From Gammaproteobacteria bacterium (lineage in GTDB: Bacteria; Pseudomonadota; Gammaproteobacteria; Eutrophobiales; Eutrophobiaceae), in NCBI GenBank assembly GCA_004297165.1, contig SCUJ01000006.1, forward strand, positions 248,001-312,000: a DNA stretch of 64,000 nucleotides, written 5' to 3'. The notes under the pieces are model-generated. The model was not told the DNA's origin, made no database searches, and was given only the letters and a program-made list of their open reading frames with translations. Of this stretch, positions 34,677-44,537 are shown in pieces (positions within the stretch are counted from its first letter, which is position 1; each line of letters begins with the position of its first letter). A program made the position numbers and the translations under genes.

Positions 34677-34999
34677 AGCACCTCAAGTCACTGAACCGGA
34701 AGGCGAAGAAGCTGGATCACGCTGTGCAGGAGGACAACCTGGAGGAGGTCATGGCCATGCAGGCCACGGCCGGTTGCACCTCGGTGACCGACCCAGGCTG
34801 GGAGGTGGACGCCTTTGGCGGACTCTCCAATCTCTGTCAGCCCATGGAGGCGGATTTGTACGGCTGCACCGATCCCTGTTGGTGGCCGGCACAGGTCCCG
34901 GACACCATGATCAGCCATCCGGACTGGAATGCGGACGCCCCATCCGCGGCGGATGACTGGCGCAAACTGGGCGATGTCTTTCCGAAGAAGGGCAGATAA
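34673..34999 (+). CDS. qhpC: Amine dehydrogenase gamma subunit precursor (CTQ, thioether-bridged)
   Basis: This 108-residue precursor has a Lys-rich 28-residue leader, then a mature part starting MQATAGC. Numbered from Met29 as 1, every crosslink residue known from Paracoccus and Pseudomonas falls exactly in place: Cys7-Glu16, Cys27-Asp33 and Cys41-Asp49 thioethers, and Cys37-Trp43 for the cysteine tryptophylquinone cofactor. The signature [12 protein letters not shown] and CWWPAQ is intact. The leader is for maturation, not Sec export, and is expected to be removed by QhpE before or during ABC export by QhpF. Confidence 0.95.
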   Translation: MKHLKSLNRKAKKLDHAVQEDNLEEVMAMQATAGCTSVTDPGWEVDAFGGLSNLCQPMEADLYGCTDPCWWPAQVPDTMISHPDWNADAPSAADDWRKLGDVFPKKGR

Positions 35000-35019
35000 G
35001 AACGGTGAACGGGATACCT

Positions 35020-36150
35020 ATGCTGAGCGTGAAAGATCTCAAGCAACATTTGTGGAGTCTGGCGGCCGTGCTGCTCGTGGGGGCCTGTTCGCAATCGACC
35101 TCGGAACAGACCCCACCGGCGAATCCGGCTATAACCGGTTACATGGTCGCGGTGAACCGGCCCGACAACATGCACCTTATCGATCTCGCCACGAACTCCA
35201 TCGTCCGCACCTGCAAGCTCCCGGCCTATGCCGCTCCGGGCACGGTCTTGATCAGCCCGGACCGCACCGTTGCCTATGTCCTGGCGAACCGATTCCGCGA
35301 GGTCTACGGACTGAACATCGACACCTGCGCGCTGGTATTCTCGACCCGGCAGAATCACGATAACCTGCGCGTGATCAGTTACGGCACAATCGCGCTCAGT
35401 CCGGATGGCAGGGAATTGTACGTCCATCAGAACCCGACCCTGATCATGAACGACCATTACGAGGTTCAGGACACGCAGATCGCCGTCTTCGACACCGCCG
35501 CCGGCCTCGAGGCCGCGCCTGTGCGCAGCCTGCCGGCGCCCCGGCAGATCATGATCATGAACACTGACGCAAAGGGGACGCTGTATCTCATGGGCCCGGA
35601 TGTGCACGCCATGGACGTGCAGAGCGGGGCGTTGACTACGGTCATTCAGGGCCGCAGCCAGGATGACCCGCGCTATGGATCGCGGGACGCCTTGACCATC
35701 TGGCCGATTGGCGCGGTCGCTAACGAATTGATCCGTCTCTATACAGTCGCCAAATACAAGGACGAATCCCGCAACCTCGAAACCGCGGACTGGCTCTGGG
35801 GCTATGACAAGATCGATCTGACCACCGGCGCGGCGGAATCCCGGGAATTCGCCCCGCTGGAGGCGGTGTATTTCAGCGGCATGCACCGGCCGGGGCATCC
35901 CGATCAGATCTACATGACCTTCAACCAGTTGAAGCGGTTTGATGTCAATGCCATGACGGAGACCGGATCCGCGGACCTCGACCATAGCTACTATCAGGTG
36001 AACTTCTCTCCCGACGGCAACCGGGTGTATGTGTCCGGTGCGCTGCACGATATCCTGGCCTTTGACGCCGAGACCCTGGAACAGGTCGGGAAGATAACGC
36101 TTCCGGGCGGCGATATGGCCCTGTCCACCACGGCAGTCTTCAAACGGTGA
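35020..36150 (+). CDS. qhpB: Quinohemoprotein amine dehydrogenase, beta subunit
   Basis: This 376-residue beta-propeller subunit covers the catalytic face of the gamma subunit. It starts with an export signal whose end LLVGACSQ looks like a lipobox, so it may be membrane-anchored, unlike the soluble homologues. Repeated blade phrases include NMHLIDLATNSIVRTC, TVLISPDRTVAYVLAN, IALSPDGRELYVHQN and VNFSPDGNRVYVSGA. A GTG at 35005 is an alternative start five codons earlier. It lies 20 bases after qhpC. Two Cys (in RTCKL and DTCAL) may form a disulfide. Confidence 0.92.
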   Translation: MLSVKDLKQHLWSLAAVLLVGACSQSTSEQTPPANPAITGYMVAVNRPDNMHLIDLATNSIVRTCKLPAYAAPGTVLISPDRTVAYVLANRFREVYGLNIDTCALVFSTRQNHDNLRVISYGTIALSPDGRELYVHQNPTLIMNDHYEVQDTQIAVFDTAAGLEAAPVRSLPAPRQIMIMNTDAKGTLYLMGPDVHAMDVQSGALTTVIQGRSQDDPRYGSRDALTIWPIGAVANELIRLYTVAKYKDESRNLETADWLWGYDKIDLTTGAAESREFAPLEAVYFSGMHRPGHPDQIYMTFNQLKRFDVNAMTETGSADLDHSYYQVNFSPDGNRVYVSGALHDILAFDAETLEQVGKITLPGGDMALSTTAVFKR

Positions 36151-36154
36151 TTCT

Positions 36155-37831
36155 CTGGCCTGGCTTTATTCCTTTCTCAAACCGCATGTCCGGCAGATAA
36201 TTCTGCTGCTGATCCTCTCGCTTGCGGCCAGCGGGTTGGTGCTGGCGCAACCCTGGTTGACCAAAAGACTGATCGACGATGGACTCCTCGCCGGGTCCTT
36301 TCCGATCCTGTGGCGGACGGCGGCGGCGGTATTTGCCGCCGGGGTCTGCGCCAACATACTCGCCGGGATCAACCGCCTGCTCCACACCCATTTGTCGGCG
36401 GAGGTCCTCTTCGCCTTGCGGGAGTCCGTCTATGCCCATCTGCAGACCCTGCCACCGACCTTCTATCAGCGGCAACGCACGGGCGACATCCTCTCGCGTC
36501 TGGATGGGGACATCGCCGAGGTCCAGCGCTTCGCGGTGGACGGCCTGCTGGCCGGATTCAGCGGCCTGGTGGGGCTCGCTGGCGCGTTGATATTAATGAG
36601 TATGCTGAGCTGGCGACTGACCCTGCTGGTGGCCATGCTCGTCCCCCTGCAATGGTTCTATCTCCGTTTCATGCGGCCGCGCGTGGCGAAACAGACCCGG
36701 CGGCTGCGGGAGCGCACCGCGGACATCTCCGCCTTCCTCGCCGAGACCCTGCCGGCGATGAAGTACATCCAGACCGCCGTGGCCGAGGAGCGCGAACTCG
36801 GACAACTGCAACATCTCAACCGGACCTTTCTCGGCGATCTGCTGCGCCTGCAATGGATCGAGTACGGCACCGCCGCCGTGCCGGCGGCGCTGACCGCGGC
36901 GGCGCGGCTCGCGATCTTTACGCTCGGCGGCTACTGGGTCATCCAGGGTGAATTCGCCCTGGGCGCGCTGATCGCCTACTCGGCCTATCTCGGGATGGCC
37001 ACAGGTCCGGTCCAGACCCTCCTCGGCCTCTATCTCGGCTGGCGGCGCGCGCGTGTCAGTCTGGAGCGGGTCCGGGAGTTGACCGGGGAGCAGGCCATCG
37101 CGCGGCCGGGAGTGGGCAGCCCCGTGCCTCCCGGACTCAAGGGCGAGGTCCGTTTCGCCAAGGTGAGTTTCACCTTCCCCGGATCCAGCGACAGGATCCT
37201 GGATGCAGCGGATTGTCTGACCGCGGCAGGTTCCAAGGTGGGCGTGCAAGGACCTTCCGGGGCGGGCAAGACCACACTGACAGATCTATTGCTGCGGCAT
37301 TTCGAACCGGAGGCTGGGGAGATATTCATCGACGGCCGCCCGATTACCCACTTCGAATTACGCGACTGGCGGCGACATATTGCCGTTGTGGCGCAGGATA
37401 TCGTCCTGTTTGGCGGCAGCATCGCCGATAACATCCGCTATGTCCGACCCGCGGCAACCAGTGAAGAGGTGGAGTCGGCGGCGCGGGCGGCGGGGCTCGA
37501 TAAATTCATCGCGACACTGCCGGAGGGGATTGATACCGCCATCGGCGAACGCGGGTCGCGTCTCTCCGGCGGCGAACGGCAACGGCTCGCAATCGCCCGG
37601 GCCCTGCTGCAAAGACCATTGATCGTTATCCTCGATGAAGCGACCTCCGCCGTCGATCCGGAAACCGAGCAACAGGTGCTCGCGGCCGTCGATCGCCATT
37701 TCGTGGGCGTGACCCGGTTTGTAGTCAGTCACCGCGAGGCCCCCATTGGAGATGCCGATTACATACTCACCATCAGGTCGGGGAAACTTTTGCTGGAGCG
37801 GGGCAGGGCGGTCCAATCCGATTATGATTAG
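36155..37831 (+). CDS. qhpF: ABC exporter for the processed gamma subunit
   Basis: This single-chain ABC exporter has an N-terminal membrane domain (six segments to about residue 310) and a C-terminal ATPase with GPSGAGKTT (Walker A), LSGGERQRLA (signature), VILDEAT (Walker B) and a switch His in SHRE. It would move crosslinked QhpC to the periplasm. The first usual start codon is TTG 36236, but in-frame sequence before it encodes the expected first helix (SFLKPHVRQIILLLILSLAA). No ATG, GTG or TTG exists between the stop at 36095 and 36236, so CTG 36155 is given as the likely start. Confidence 0.8.
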   Translation: MAWLYSFLKPHVRQIILLLILSLAASGLVLAQPWLTKRLIDDGLLAGSFPILWRTAAAVFAAGVCANILAGINRLLHTHLSAEVLFALRESVYAHLQTLPPTFYQRQRTGDILSRLDGDIAEVQRFAVDGLLAGFSGLVGLAGALILMSMLSWRLTLLVAMLVPLQWFYLRFMRPRVAKQTRRLRERTADISAFLAETLPAMKYIQTAVAEERELGQLQHLNRTFLGDLLRLQWIEYGTAAVPAALTAAARLAIFTLGGYWVIQGEFALGALIAYSAYLGMATGPVQTLLGLYLGWRRARVSLERVRELTGEQAIARPGVGSPVPPGLKGEVRFAKVSFTFPGSSDRILDAADCLTAAGSKVGVQGPSGAGKTTLTDLLLRHFEPEAGEIFIDGRPITHFELRDWRRHIAVVAQDIVLFGGSIADNIRYVRPAATSEEVESAARAAGLDKFIATLPEGIDTAIGERGSRLSGGERQRLAIARALLQRPLIVILDEATSAVDPETEQQVLAAVDRHFVGVTRFVVSHREAPIGDADYILTIRSGKLLLERGRAVQSDYD

Positions 37832-38498
37832 CGTCGGGATCATCGACAGTGGCGTCCCTGAGCCAGCGCCCGCCTGCCTTATGGAGGCGCGCGGGTTTCG
37901 TTACGAGCAGGGGCGGGTGGTGGAACGTGATAACGAGTCAGGCGACAGGCTGGGTCATGGCGGCATGATTACCCGCATCATTATTGCCGGCTCGCCGGAG
38001 GTGGCGCTGTATTCGGCGCAGGTCTTCCAGGAAAAGTTGCTGACCCGTCCAGCGCAGGTTGCCGCGGCCATCGACTGGTTGTTGGAACGGCGGGTGCGGA
38101 TCGTCAACATGAGTTTCGGACTCGGGGCGGATCGCGCGATCCTGCGCGAGGCCTGCGCCCGCGCCGTGAAACAGGGCGTGGTCCTGGTGGCGTCGGTTCC
38201 GGCGCGCGGCAGTGCCGTTTACCCCGGGGCCTATCCCGGCGTGATCCGGGTGAGCGGCGATGCCCGTTGTGGCCCGGGGGAGATCAGTTCAATAGACGGC
38301 GACCTGTGTTATTTCGGGGCGTATGCGGATGGCGATGCCGGCAGCGGTTCCAGCGCCGCCGCCGCCCGCGTTTCCGCGGCAATTGCCATGATACTGTCGG
38401 CTTACCCCACAGCGGGGGATGCAGACGTCTTTAACAGGCTGAAGAATAGCGCCGCTTACGTTGGCAGGGAACGTAGAATTCCCAAAACGCCTGCATGA
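37824..38498 (+). CDS. qhpE: Subtilisin-like protease processing QhpC
   Basis: This 224-residue cytoplasmic serine protease has the subtilase triad in order: Asp8 in GIIDSG, His45 in GHGG, and Ser176/177 in GSGSSAAAARVSAAI. It lacks both a signal peptide and a propeptide. By family knowledge QhpE cleaves the leader from crosslinked QhpC. The ATG overlaps the end of qhpF by eight bases. The gene ends only seven bases from the convergent V-ATPase operon, so no qhpG follows in the usual place. Confidence 0.9.
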   Translation: MISVGIIDSGVPEPAPACLMEARGFRYEQGRVVERDNESGDRLGHGGMITRIIIAGSPEVALYSAQVFQEKLLTRPAQVAAAIDWLLERRVRIVNMSFGLGADRAILREACARAVKQGVVLVASVPARGSAVYPGAYPGVIRVSGDARCGPGEISSIDGDLCYFGAYADGDAGSGSSAAAARVSAAIAMILSAYPTAGDADVFNRLKNSAAYVGRERRIPKTPA

Positions 38499-38505
38499 CC
38501 GACCT

Positions 38506-38934
38506 TCACATGATCATCAACGCAAAGACAAGGGCAAACAGGGCAAAGCTTTCTATCATGCCGATCGCGGCAAAGCACTTCCCGAAGATTGCGGGCTGCT
38601 TCAGCGAAGCCTCGATGCCTGTTGCGCACACCTGGCCCTGGAGTATGGCGGAAATCATGATCGCCGAGCCGCAAGCTATCCCGATGGCAAGACCCGAAAG
38701 TGGCGCCAAGTCGCCGGCGACGATCTTTTGACTCATTAGCAGCATCAGAATAAAACCGTAGATGACCTGGGAAGAGGGGGCAGCCGACATCCCGATAAAT
38801 TTACCGTGTCCCTCTTCCGTTCTGGCCATCGCTGCATGAGAAGCCATGCCGGAGATGCCGCAGCCGATGCTGCTGCCGATGGCCGAAAGGCCCAGCGCGA
38901 AGGCGGGTCCCGCCATATCGAAATTTAAACTCAT
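38506..38934 (-). CDS. ntpK: V-type ATPase rotor (proteolipid) subunit K
   Basis: This 142-residue protein consists of two hairpins, four membrane helices in all. The first hairpin has the Na+-type motif PSSQVIYG (Ser55, Gln56, Tyr59) and the second carries the ion-binding carboxylate Glu128 in MIESFALF, with Gln99/Gln101 in helix three. These line up with the Thr64-Gln65-Tyr68, Gln110 and Glu139 ligands of the Enterococcus sodium ring, except Ser for Thr. The first hairpin lacks a carboxylate, as in V-type rings. GAGGAGG precedes the start. It is the last gene of the operon. Confidence 0.9.
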   Translation of the reverse strand: MSLNFDMAGPAFALGLSAIGSSIGCGISGMASHAAMARTEEGHGKFIGMSAAPSSQVIYGFILMLLMSQKIVAGDLAPLSGLAIGIACGSAIMISAILQGQVCATGIEASLKQPAIFGKCFAAIGMIESFALFALVFALMIM

Positions 38935-38946
38935 ATTAGCCTCCTC

Positions 38947-40860
38947 TCAGAGATGTTTGATTTCAAGCGGCTTAAACGTTTTGCCGCCTCCTTCAAAGGA
39001 GTAGTGATACCACTCCAGGAAATTCAGACGCAAACCATGTATCACCCCTCCCATGATGCCGAGCAGCATATTCACCAGATGCCCAATTGCGATCAGGGCG
39101 ATCGCCAAGAGGAAAGGTAACAGGGCGGCGACGTCATTAATGGTCGCGCTCACAATCGATCCGGACAATCCTAACGCGTAAAGACGCAAGTAGGACAAAA
39201 CGTCGCCAAAAACCTGGATGAGGTTCATCGCCTCGGTCAGCCCGAGCACCCCTTTTTTAATTACCGCAAGCACAATCGCCAAAGGAATGCCCACAGCGAT
39301 CAATTGCAGGCCAATCGCGCCTCCGCGATCGAGGGGTAAGCCCCACCAGTAATTAATGAATGAAGGCGCCTGGAGGTAGCTTGGGAAATAGAGCAGCGAC
39401 CCTGCGAGAAAGATTATCCAGCCGATGTATGGAGGATTCCTGGGAAGATAGCGCACGAGACCGAGCAGGATGTGTATCACGCCAATCACAAGCGCAAGCT
39501 CCAAAAGAATCTGATCCGTCAGCGTTGCAAGGAGACCATAGTTACGCACCCCGTTATTTTCCGTGTAACCGAGGAAAATGAGGTTCTGACCCTCTTGGGC
39601 CTCGTGCAGGGTTGGATATTGCTTAACCCACTTTTGGAAAGTTCCGTCTTTTTCAACCGCATGGTATTCCGCTTTTTTCTCGGCCAGAAAGGTCACCAGA
39701 GAGACTTTTCTTATCGGATTATCCGGCGAAACCGCGATCCCGAAAAAGGAAGAGGAGAGCAGTCCCCAGCCTATGCACCCCACGCAAAGGAGCGTAAACA
39801 GATTCAGCAAGCGCTTTTTCGCGCCTTTCAAAAGCGGATATTTATGGCGTATGTATAAGGCCAATCCAAGGTAAACAGAACCATATCCGCCATCTCCCAC
39901 GATGATGGAAAAGAACAGCAGAAAACTGAAAAGCACAAAAATCGAGGGATCCTTGTCGGTATTGGAGGGGGTATCGTAGATCCCGACAAGATCCTCCCCC
40001 AGTCTGCCCAAATTTTCATTTTCCAGGCAGGTGGGGGCCATTTCATTCGTCGCGGGCGCCACCTCCTCCATATGGACGGCAAGATCCCGGGCCAGGGTCC
40101 GCAGGGAATCGATTCGATTTGCGGGCGCCCAGCCGGTAGCCGCGAAGAGAGAGCCTTCCAGGACAGGCCGTGCTTTTCCTTCGGCGCGCTTGAGTTCGTT
40201 ATGGTTGAGTTCCGCATAAAATGCCCGGTGCAGATACTGTGAATAGACGGCCATTGCATGCAACGCTTTTTCAAGTCGTTGCTTCTCGTCGTGCGCAGCG
40301 ATCAAATCCTGCTGTAAAAGATCGAGCGTTCGATCGAGCTTCATTTCAACCAATCCATCGTAGGAAGTCTGCGTTGAATGAATGCCCGCAAAATAGTCCA
40401 GGCCATGATCGCTATCGATATAGATCAAATATTGTTGTCCGGAGACGCGTTCCCGCACCCCCTTCTTGCCGCAATAGAACTGGATAATCCGGCGGCCTCT
40501 TTCGCGCAGGTCCTGGATCTCATTCAGGTCAAAATGTCCGAAGACGGCAATCCTGCCGATCTCAAGTCGAGTTACGCGAATCTTTTCTTCGATTAGATCG
40601 AGTTCCTTTTTATAACCCAGGATGGCGTCAGCAATCTGTGTGGCAGGCGAAAGATCGGCGATCTCCAACTGCTCTTCAGGCGGCATGCCGCGCAATATTT
40701 TTATCGCATCGACATGGCGGCTGGGTTCCAGTTTATGGGCAGAGGCGTCAGCGGGGGCATCGATGAAATCGATCAGGCCAAGCCTTTGCGCCTGCTCGAA
40801 AAAGGCGCCGCGCTCCTCTTTGATGCCGATAAAGAGAAATTTTTTCACATCAACGCGCAT
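38947..40860 (-). CDS. ntpI: V-type ATPase membrane stator subunit I
   Basis: This 637-residue stator has a soluble N-terminal half (about 1-310) rich in coiled-coil and alpha/beta segments, and a C-terminal membrane half with seven or eight helices. The ion-path helices include SYLRLYALGLSGSIVSATIND with the essential Arg, and LVNMLLGIMGGVIHGLRLNFLEWYHYSF. It forms the half-channels against the K ring and anchors the peripheral stalks. Its start overlaps the D gene by 11 bases. The length matches the bacterial chlamydia/spirochaete-type subunit. Confidence 0.92.
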   Translation of the reverse strand: MRVDVKKFLFIGIKEERGAFFEQAQRLGLIDFIDAPADASAHKLEPSRHVDAIKILRGMPPEEQLEIADLSPATQIADAILGYKKELDLIEEKIRVTRLEIGRIAVFGHFDLNEIQDLRERGRRIIQFYCGKKGVRERVSGQQYLIYIDSDHGLDYFAGIHSTQTSYDGLVEMKLDRTLDLLQQDLIAAHDEKQRLEKALHAMAVYSQYLHRAFYAELNHNELKRAEGKARPVLEGSLFAATGWAPANRIDSLRTLARDLAVHMEEVAPATNEMAPTCLENENLGRLGEDLVGIYDTPSNTDKDPSIFVLFSFLLFFSIIVGDGGYGSVYLGLALYIRHKYPLLKGAKKRLLNLFTLLCVGCIGWGLLSSSFFGIAVSPDNPIRKVSLVTFLAEKKAEYHAVEKDGTFQKWVKQYPTLHEAQEGQNLIFLGYTENNGVRNYGLLATLTDQILLELALVIGVIHILLGLVRYLPRNPPYIGWIIFLAGSLLYFPSYLQAPSFINYWWGLPLDRGGAIGLQLIAVGIPLAIVLAVIKKGVLGLTEAMNLIQVFGDVLSYLRLYALGLSGSIVSATINDVAALLPFLLAIALIAIGHLVNMLLGIMGGVIHGLRLNFLEWYHYSFEGGGKTFKPLEIKHL

Positions 40861-41467
40861 AGGCCGCCCTTGCCGCTTCGATCTTCGACTTCGCCACTTT
40901 TGCGCGAGATACGGCAGCCAATAGCTGGTCGCCGAGAAACACCTTGATTTTCCTGATGTTCGCTTCGGCGCGGGGGATCAATACCTTTTCGAAGAGGTTC
41001 ACGCGGATCGACACCTCGCGCAGTTCCCTCTCCAGGGCCCTTTTCTTCGCTTCTGCAATGGCAAGCGTAATCTTACAGGAGGCTAACTTCTTAAGGTGTA
41101 TAAGAGCGCCATCAACCCAGGCCGGAGTGTCAATCAGCGCATAGTCGAAGGGGCGGAATTCGATCGCATCGAGACTGGGCACTTCCACGCCGGCTATGTT
41201 CTCGTAGCGCGTTTTCACCTCGAGAATGGAAACGGCTGCGGCAATTGGGAATGAAAGGCGGTCAGTCAATACCGCGGCAAAATCGTCGGTAATTTGCATT
41301 TGCGCCGCATAATCCCCTTCCGCTCTGGCAATCTCCGTGCGCGCCTCGCCAACCTCCAACTGCAACAGCGCCTTTTTCAACTGCAAGGTCGGCAGGTACT
41401 TCAAAAGCAGATTAAGCCGATTCTGCTGAGCCCTCAGCTCATTTTTGGTTAATTTAATTTCCGCCAT
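40850..41467 (-). CDS. ntpD: V-type ATPase central-stalk subunit D
   Basis: This 205-residue protein is largely helical, with N- and C-terminal antiparallel coiled coils ([28 protein letters not shown], and [27 protein letters not shown]). It forms the rotor axle inside the A3B3 hexamer. It overlaps the B gene by 19 bases and the I gene by 11 bases. No separate subunit F gene, which usually caps the axle, is seen in the operon. Confidence 0.92.
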   Translation of the reverse strand: MAEIKLTKNELRAQQNRLNLLLKYLPTLQLKKALLQLEVGEARTEIARAEGDYAAQMQITDDFAAVLTDRLSFPIAAAVSILEVKTRYENIAGVEVPSLDAIEFRPFDYALIDTPAWVDGALIHLKKLASCKITLAIAEAKKRALERELREVSIRVNLFEKVLIPRAEANIRKIKVFLGDQLLAAVSRAKVAKSKIEAARAAYAR

Positions 41468-42759
41468 GGCCCATATTTGTCGATTAACGCCTGATTAATC
41501 CCCACCTCGCCGGCATCGAAAACTTCTGCCAGCATTTGCCATCCCAGGTCCAATGCTGCTTCGAGGGCATAATTCACTTCGAGATTCATCATGCGATCTT
41601 CGAAGAGTTGTGAGTAATGGAGAAGTTTTTCATCCCACTTCGAGAGTCTGAACCCCATGCTCTGGCGCTCGCGCGCCTTTTTCGATTCCGCGTAAAGACG
41701 AATCATCGCATTCGCCAGGTCGCCGTGGTCTTCACGGGTGACTTTGCCGATCACCAGTTGCTTTAACCGGGAAAGAGATCCAAAAGGATCGATTCTGCCG
41801 CCGTGAAGGTAGAACTGTCCCTCTGTGATATAGCCCGTGTTATCCGGAATCGGGTGGGTGACATCGTCGCCAGGCATGGTGGTTACGCCCACGATCGTGA
41901 TCGATCCGCCACCCTCAATCAACACGGCTTTTTCATAACGCGAAGCCAGATCGGAATAGAGCGAGCCGGGATAGCCGCGGTTGGAGGGCACCTGATCCAT
42001 GGTGATCGCAATCTCCTTGATCGCATCCGCGAAGGCGGTCATGTCGGTAAGTAAAACCAGCACATCCTTGCCCTCCACGGCAAACTTCTCAGCGCACGCA
42101 AGCGCCATATCGGGCACCAACAGGCACTCGACGGGAGGATCTATCGCCCGGTGTATAAACATGACCGTTTTATTCATCGAACCGTACGCCTCGGCGTTTT
42201 CGATGAACGCCTGGTATTCCTGAAAGGTCAATCCCATGCCGCCAATAATGACCACATCGGCATCGGTTTGGTTGGCGATACGCATCAACAACTGATTGTA
42301 GGGCTCGCCGGGGATCGAAAAGATCGGAATCTTCTGCGATTTTACGAGGCAGTTGAAAAGATCGATCATCGGGATGTTGGTGCGCACCATTTCCCTGGGG
42401 ATAATCCTTTTCACCGGGTTGAATGAGGTTGTGCCGATATTCACTGTTTCTCCGACAACTTTAGGGCCACCGTCGATGGGCTCGCCCACGCCATCCAGTC
42501 TCCGCCCCAAAAGGGCATCGCCATAGGTCGCTTGCATTTCACGATTCAGAAACATCACTTTATCGTTGGTGGCGATCCCCCGGGTGCTTTTAAACACCTG
42601 TAACGTCACCTCGTCGCCATCGATTTTCAACACCGAGGCAAAGATTTTGGCGCCGTCGTGCAAATGCACCTGAGCCAGTTCTCCCAACCTTGCGCCTGCG
42701 GCGGTCACCGTGATCAGATTTCCGCGCATGTTGTTGATGCGGTCGTATACTTTTTTCAT
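41449..42759 (-). CDS. ntpB: V-type ATPase catalytic-hexamer subunit B
   Basis: This 436-residue non-catalytic nucleotide-binding subunit has [21 protein letters not shown] in place of the Walker A loop, which is degenerate as expected for subunit B. The conserved [36 protein letters not shown] and [15 protein letters not shown] follow. It alternates with subunit A in the head. Its start overlaps the A gene by four bases (ATGA), giving translational coupling and near-equal expression. Confidence 0.94.
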   Translation of the reverse strand: MKKVYDRINNMRGNLITVTAAGARLGELAQVHLHDGAKIFASVLKIDGDEVTLQVFKSTRGIATNDKVMFLNREMQATYGDALLGRRLDGVGEPIDGGPKVVGETVNIGTTSFNPVKRIIPREMVRTNIPMIDLFNCLVKSQKIPIFSIPGEPYNQLLMRIANQTDADVVIIGGMGLTFQEYQAFIENAEAYGSMNKTVMFIHRAIDPPVECLLVPDMALACAEKFAVEGKDVLVLLTDMTAFADAIKEIAITMDQVPSNRGYPGSLYSDLASRYEKAVLIEGGGSITIVGVTTMPGDDVTHPIPDNTGYITEGQFYLHGGRIDPFGSLSRLKQLVIGKVTREDHGDLANAMIRLYAESKKARERQSMGFRLSKWDEKLLHYSQLFEDRMMNLEVNYALEAALDLGWQMLAEVFDAGEVGINQALIDKYGPWRKLN

Positions 42760-44537
42760 CGTAACTCAACCGATTCTTCTATTATCCGATGTGCGTTACG
42801 GTACATTTCCGAGTTAAACGGCATGAAGTTCATGTTCTTGATCTGGTTTTGCAGATTGAGGAAGAACCCGCGCGCTTCGTCATGACTCGTGAATTTGAAT
42901 TTCTTGTCGAAGATTTTGTTGATCAGCTTGAACAGGAGCATTTGTCGCTCCAGGGGGCAGTAAGCATCCTCTTTATCGAATGCGTTTTGTTGCAGATAAC
43001 TAAAGTCATACAATTCCGCCTTAAGATAGATCTGCATGTCGTCCATCGACGTGCCTTCTTCCCCCACCACTTCCATTCTGCGGCCGATTTCATTGCCCTG
43101 AAGCAGAAATTTATTGGCGCGTTTGACCATCGCGCTCCATTCGGGAATCTGATGGTCGAGTTCGTGGCCGATCGTGTCCACATACTTTGACCAGGAAATC
43201 AGGGGATCGATTGCCGGATAGCGTCTGGAGTCGGACCGTTCCCTGGATAATCCCAAAAACGCCCCGACAACGGCAAGGGTGGCTTGCGTCACGGGCTCTT
43301 CAAAGTTACCGCCGGCGGGAGATACGGCGCCGCCTATCGTGATCGACCCCTGCGCTCCATCTGCGAGGGCGATCACGCCTGATCTTTCATAGAACTCCGC
43401 GATGCGGGAGCCTAAATAGGCGGGAAACGCTTCATCGCCAGGAATCTCCTCCAGCCGGCCAGACATTTCCCGCAGCGCCTGCGCCCAGCGGGAAGTGGAG
43501 TCCGCCAGCAACAGCACATCCAGACCCATCTGACGGTAATACTCGGCAATGGTAATGCCCAGATAGATCGACGATTCGCGCGCCGCCACCGGCATGGAGG
43601 AAGTGTTGCAGACGATCACGGTGCGATTCATCAGGCTTTCGCCGGTGTAGGGATCGGTCAAGTGAGGAAACTCGCGCAGCACTTCCACCACTTCCCCGGC
43701 GCGTTCGCCGCAGGCCACCACGACGACGATATCCACTGAAGAGTATTTCGACAGATGGTGCTGCAAAACCGTCTTGCCGGCGCCGAAGGGACCGGGAGTA
43801 CAAAATGTTCCGCCTTTGATCAGCGGAAACTGCGTATCGACGATCCGAACGCCGGTGCCCATCATTTTTGTCGGTTTGATTTTCTCGCCCTGCGCCAAAG
43901 AGTTCTTGATCGGCCATTTTTGCGTCATCGTAAAGGCATGTTCGCGACCAGCCGGGTCTACGGCTTTGGCCACGATCTGATCGACATTGTAGAAGCCGCG
44001 CGGGGCAGTCCAGGTAATCCTGTAGACGCCATACAAGGCAAAGGGCACCATGATGCGGTGAGTGAAACGCCCTTCGCTGGTGGTTCCCACGGTATCTCCG
44101 CGCTTGAGCGACGCGCCTACGGCAGCGACAGGGATATAGTCCCACTTTCTTTCGCGATCGAGCGGTGCAATATAAACACCCGTGGGCAGAAAATATCCTG
44201 ACAGTTTGGCCACCTCTTCAAGCGGGTTTTGCAACCCGTCTACTATCGAAGTCAAAAGGCCGGGTCCCAATTCCGCCTCCAGGAGATCGCCGGTCAGTTC
44301 AACCTCCGTGTTGAAATCGACGCCGCGCGTATCTTCGAACACCTGGAGTTTGGCCAGGGCGCCTGCGATTTCGATCACCTCCGCCTTCAGTTTTCTGTCG
44401 CCCACCTTCACAAATGCCACTTCGCCCTGACGGACGCGCCCAGCGAATCTGACTTGCAGCAGATTACCGAACGCTTTTTCCACTTTGCCGGCAGCAGAGG
44501 CTGCTGCCGGCTTTTCCGGTGACAACGATTCACTCAT
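42756..44537 (-). CDS. ntpA: V-type ATPase catalytic subunit A
   Basis: This 593-residue catalytic subunit has Walker A GPFGAGKT, the V/A-type non-homologous insert in its N-terminal half ([21 protein letters not shown]), the catalytic glutamate in [14 protein letters not shown], and [38 protein letters not shown]. It carries out ATP hydrolysis or synthesis. Its end overlaps the B gene, and its start overlaps the DUF2764 gene by eight bases. The operon has more A and T at wobble positions than its neighbours, consistent with transfer. Confidence 0.95.
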   Translation of the reverse strand: MSESLSPEKPAAASAAGKVEKAFGNLLQVRFAGRVRQGEVAFVKVGDRKLKAEVIEIAGALAKLQVFEDTRGVDFNTEVELTGDLLEAELGPGLLTSIVDGLQNPLEEVAKLSGYFLPTGVYIAPLDRERKWDYIPVAAVGASLKRGDTVGTTSEGRFTHRIMVPFALYGVYRITWTAPRGFYNVDQIVAKAVDPAGREHAFTMTQKWPIKNSLAQGEKIKPTKMMGTGVRIVDTQFPLIKGGTFCTPGPFGAGKTVLQHHLSKYSSVDIVVVVACGERAGEVVEVLREFPHLTDPYTGESLMNRTVIVCNTSSMPVAARESSIYLGITIAEYYRQMGLDVLLLADSTSRWAQALREMSGRLEEIPGDEAFPAYLGSRIAEFYERSGVIALADGAQGSITIGGAVSPAGGNFEEPVTQATLAVVGAFLGLSRERSDSRRYPAIDPLISWSKYVDTIGHELDHQIPEWSAMVKRANKFLLQGNEIGRRMEVVGEEGTSMDDMQIYLKAELYDFSYLQQNAFDKEDAYCPLERQMLLFKLINKIFDKKFKFTSHDEARGFFLNLQNQIKNMNFMPFNSEMYRNAHRIIEESVELR

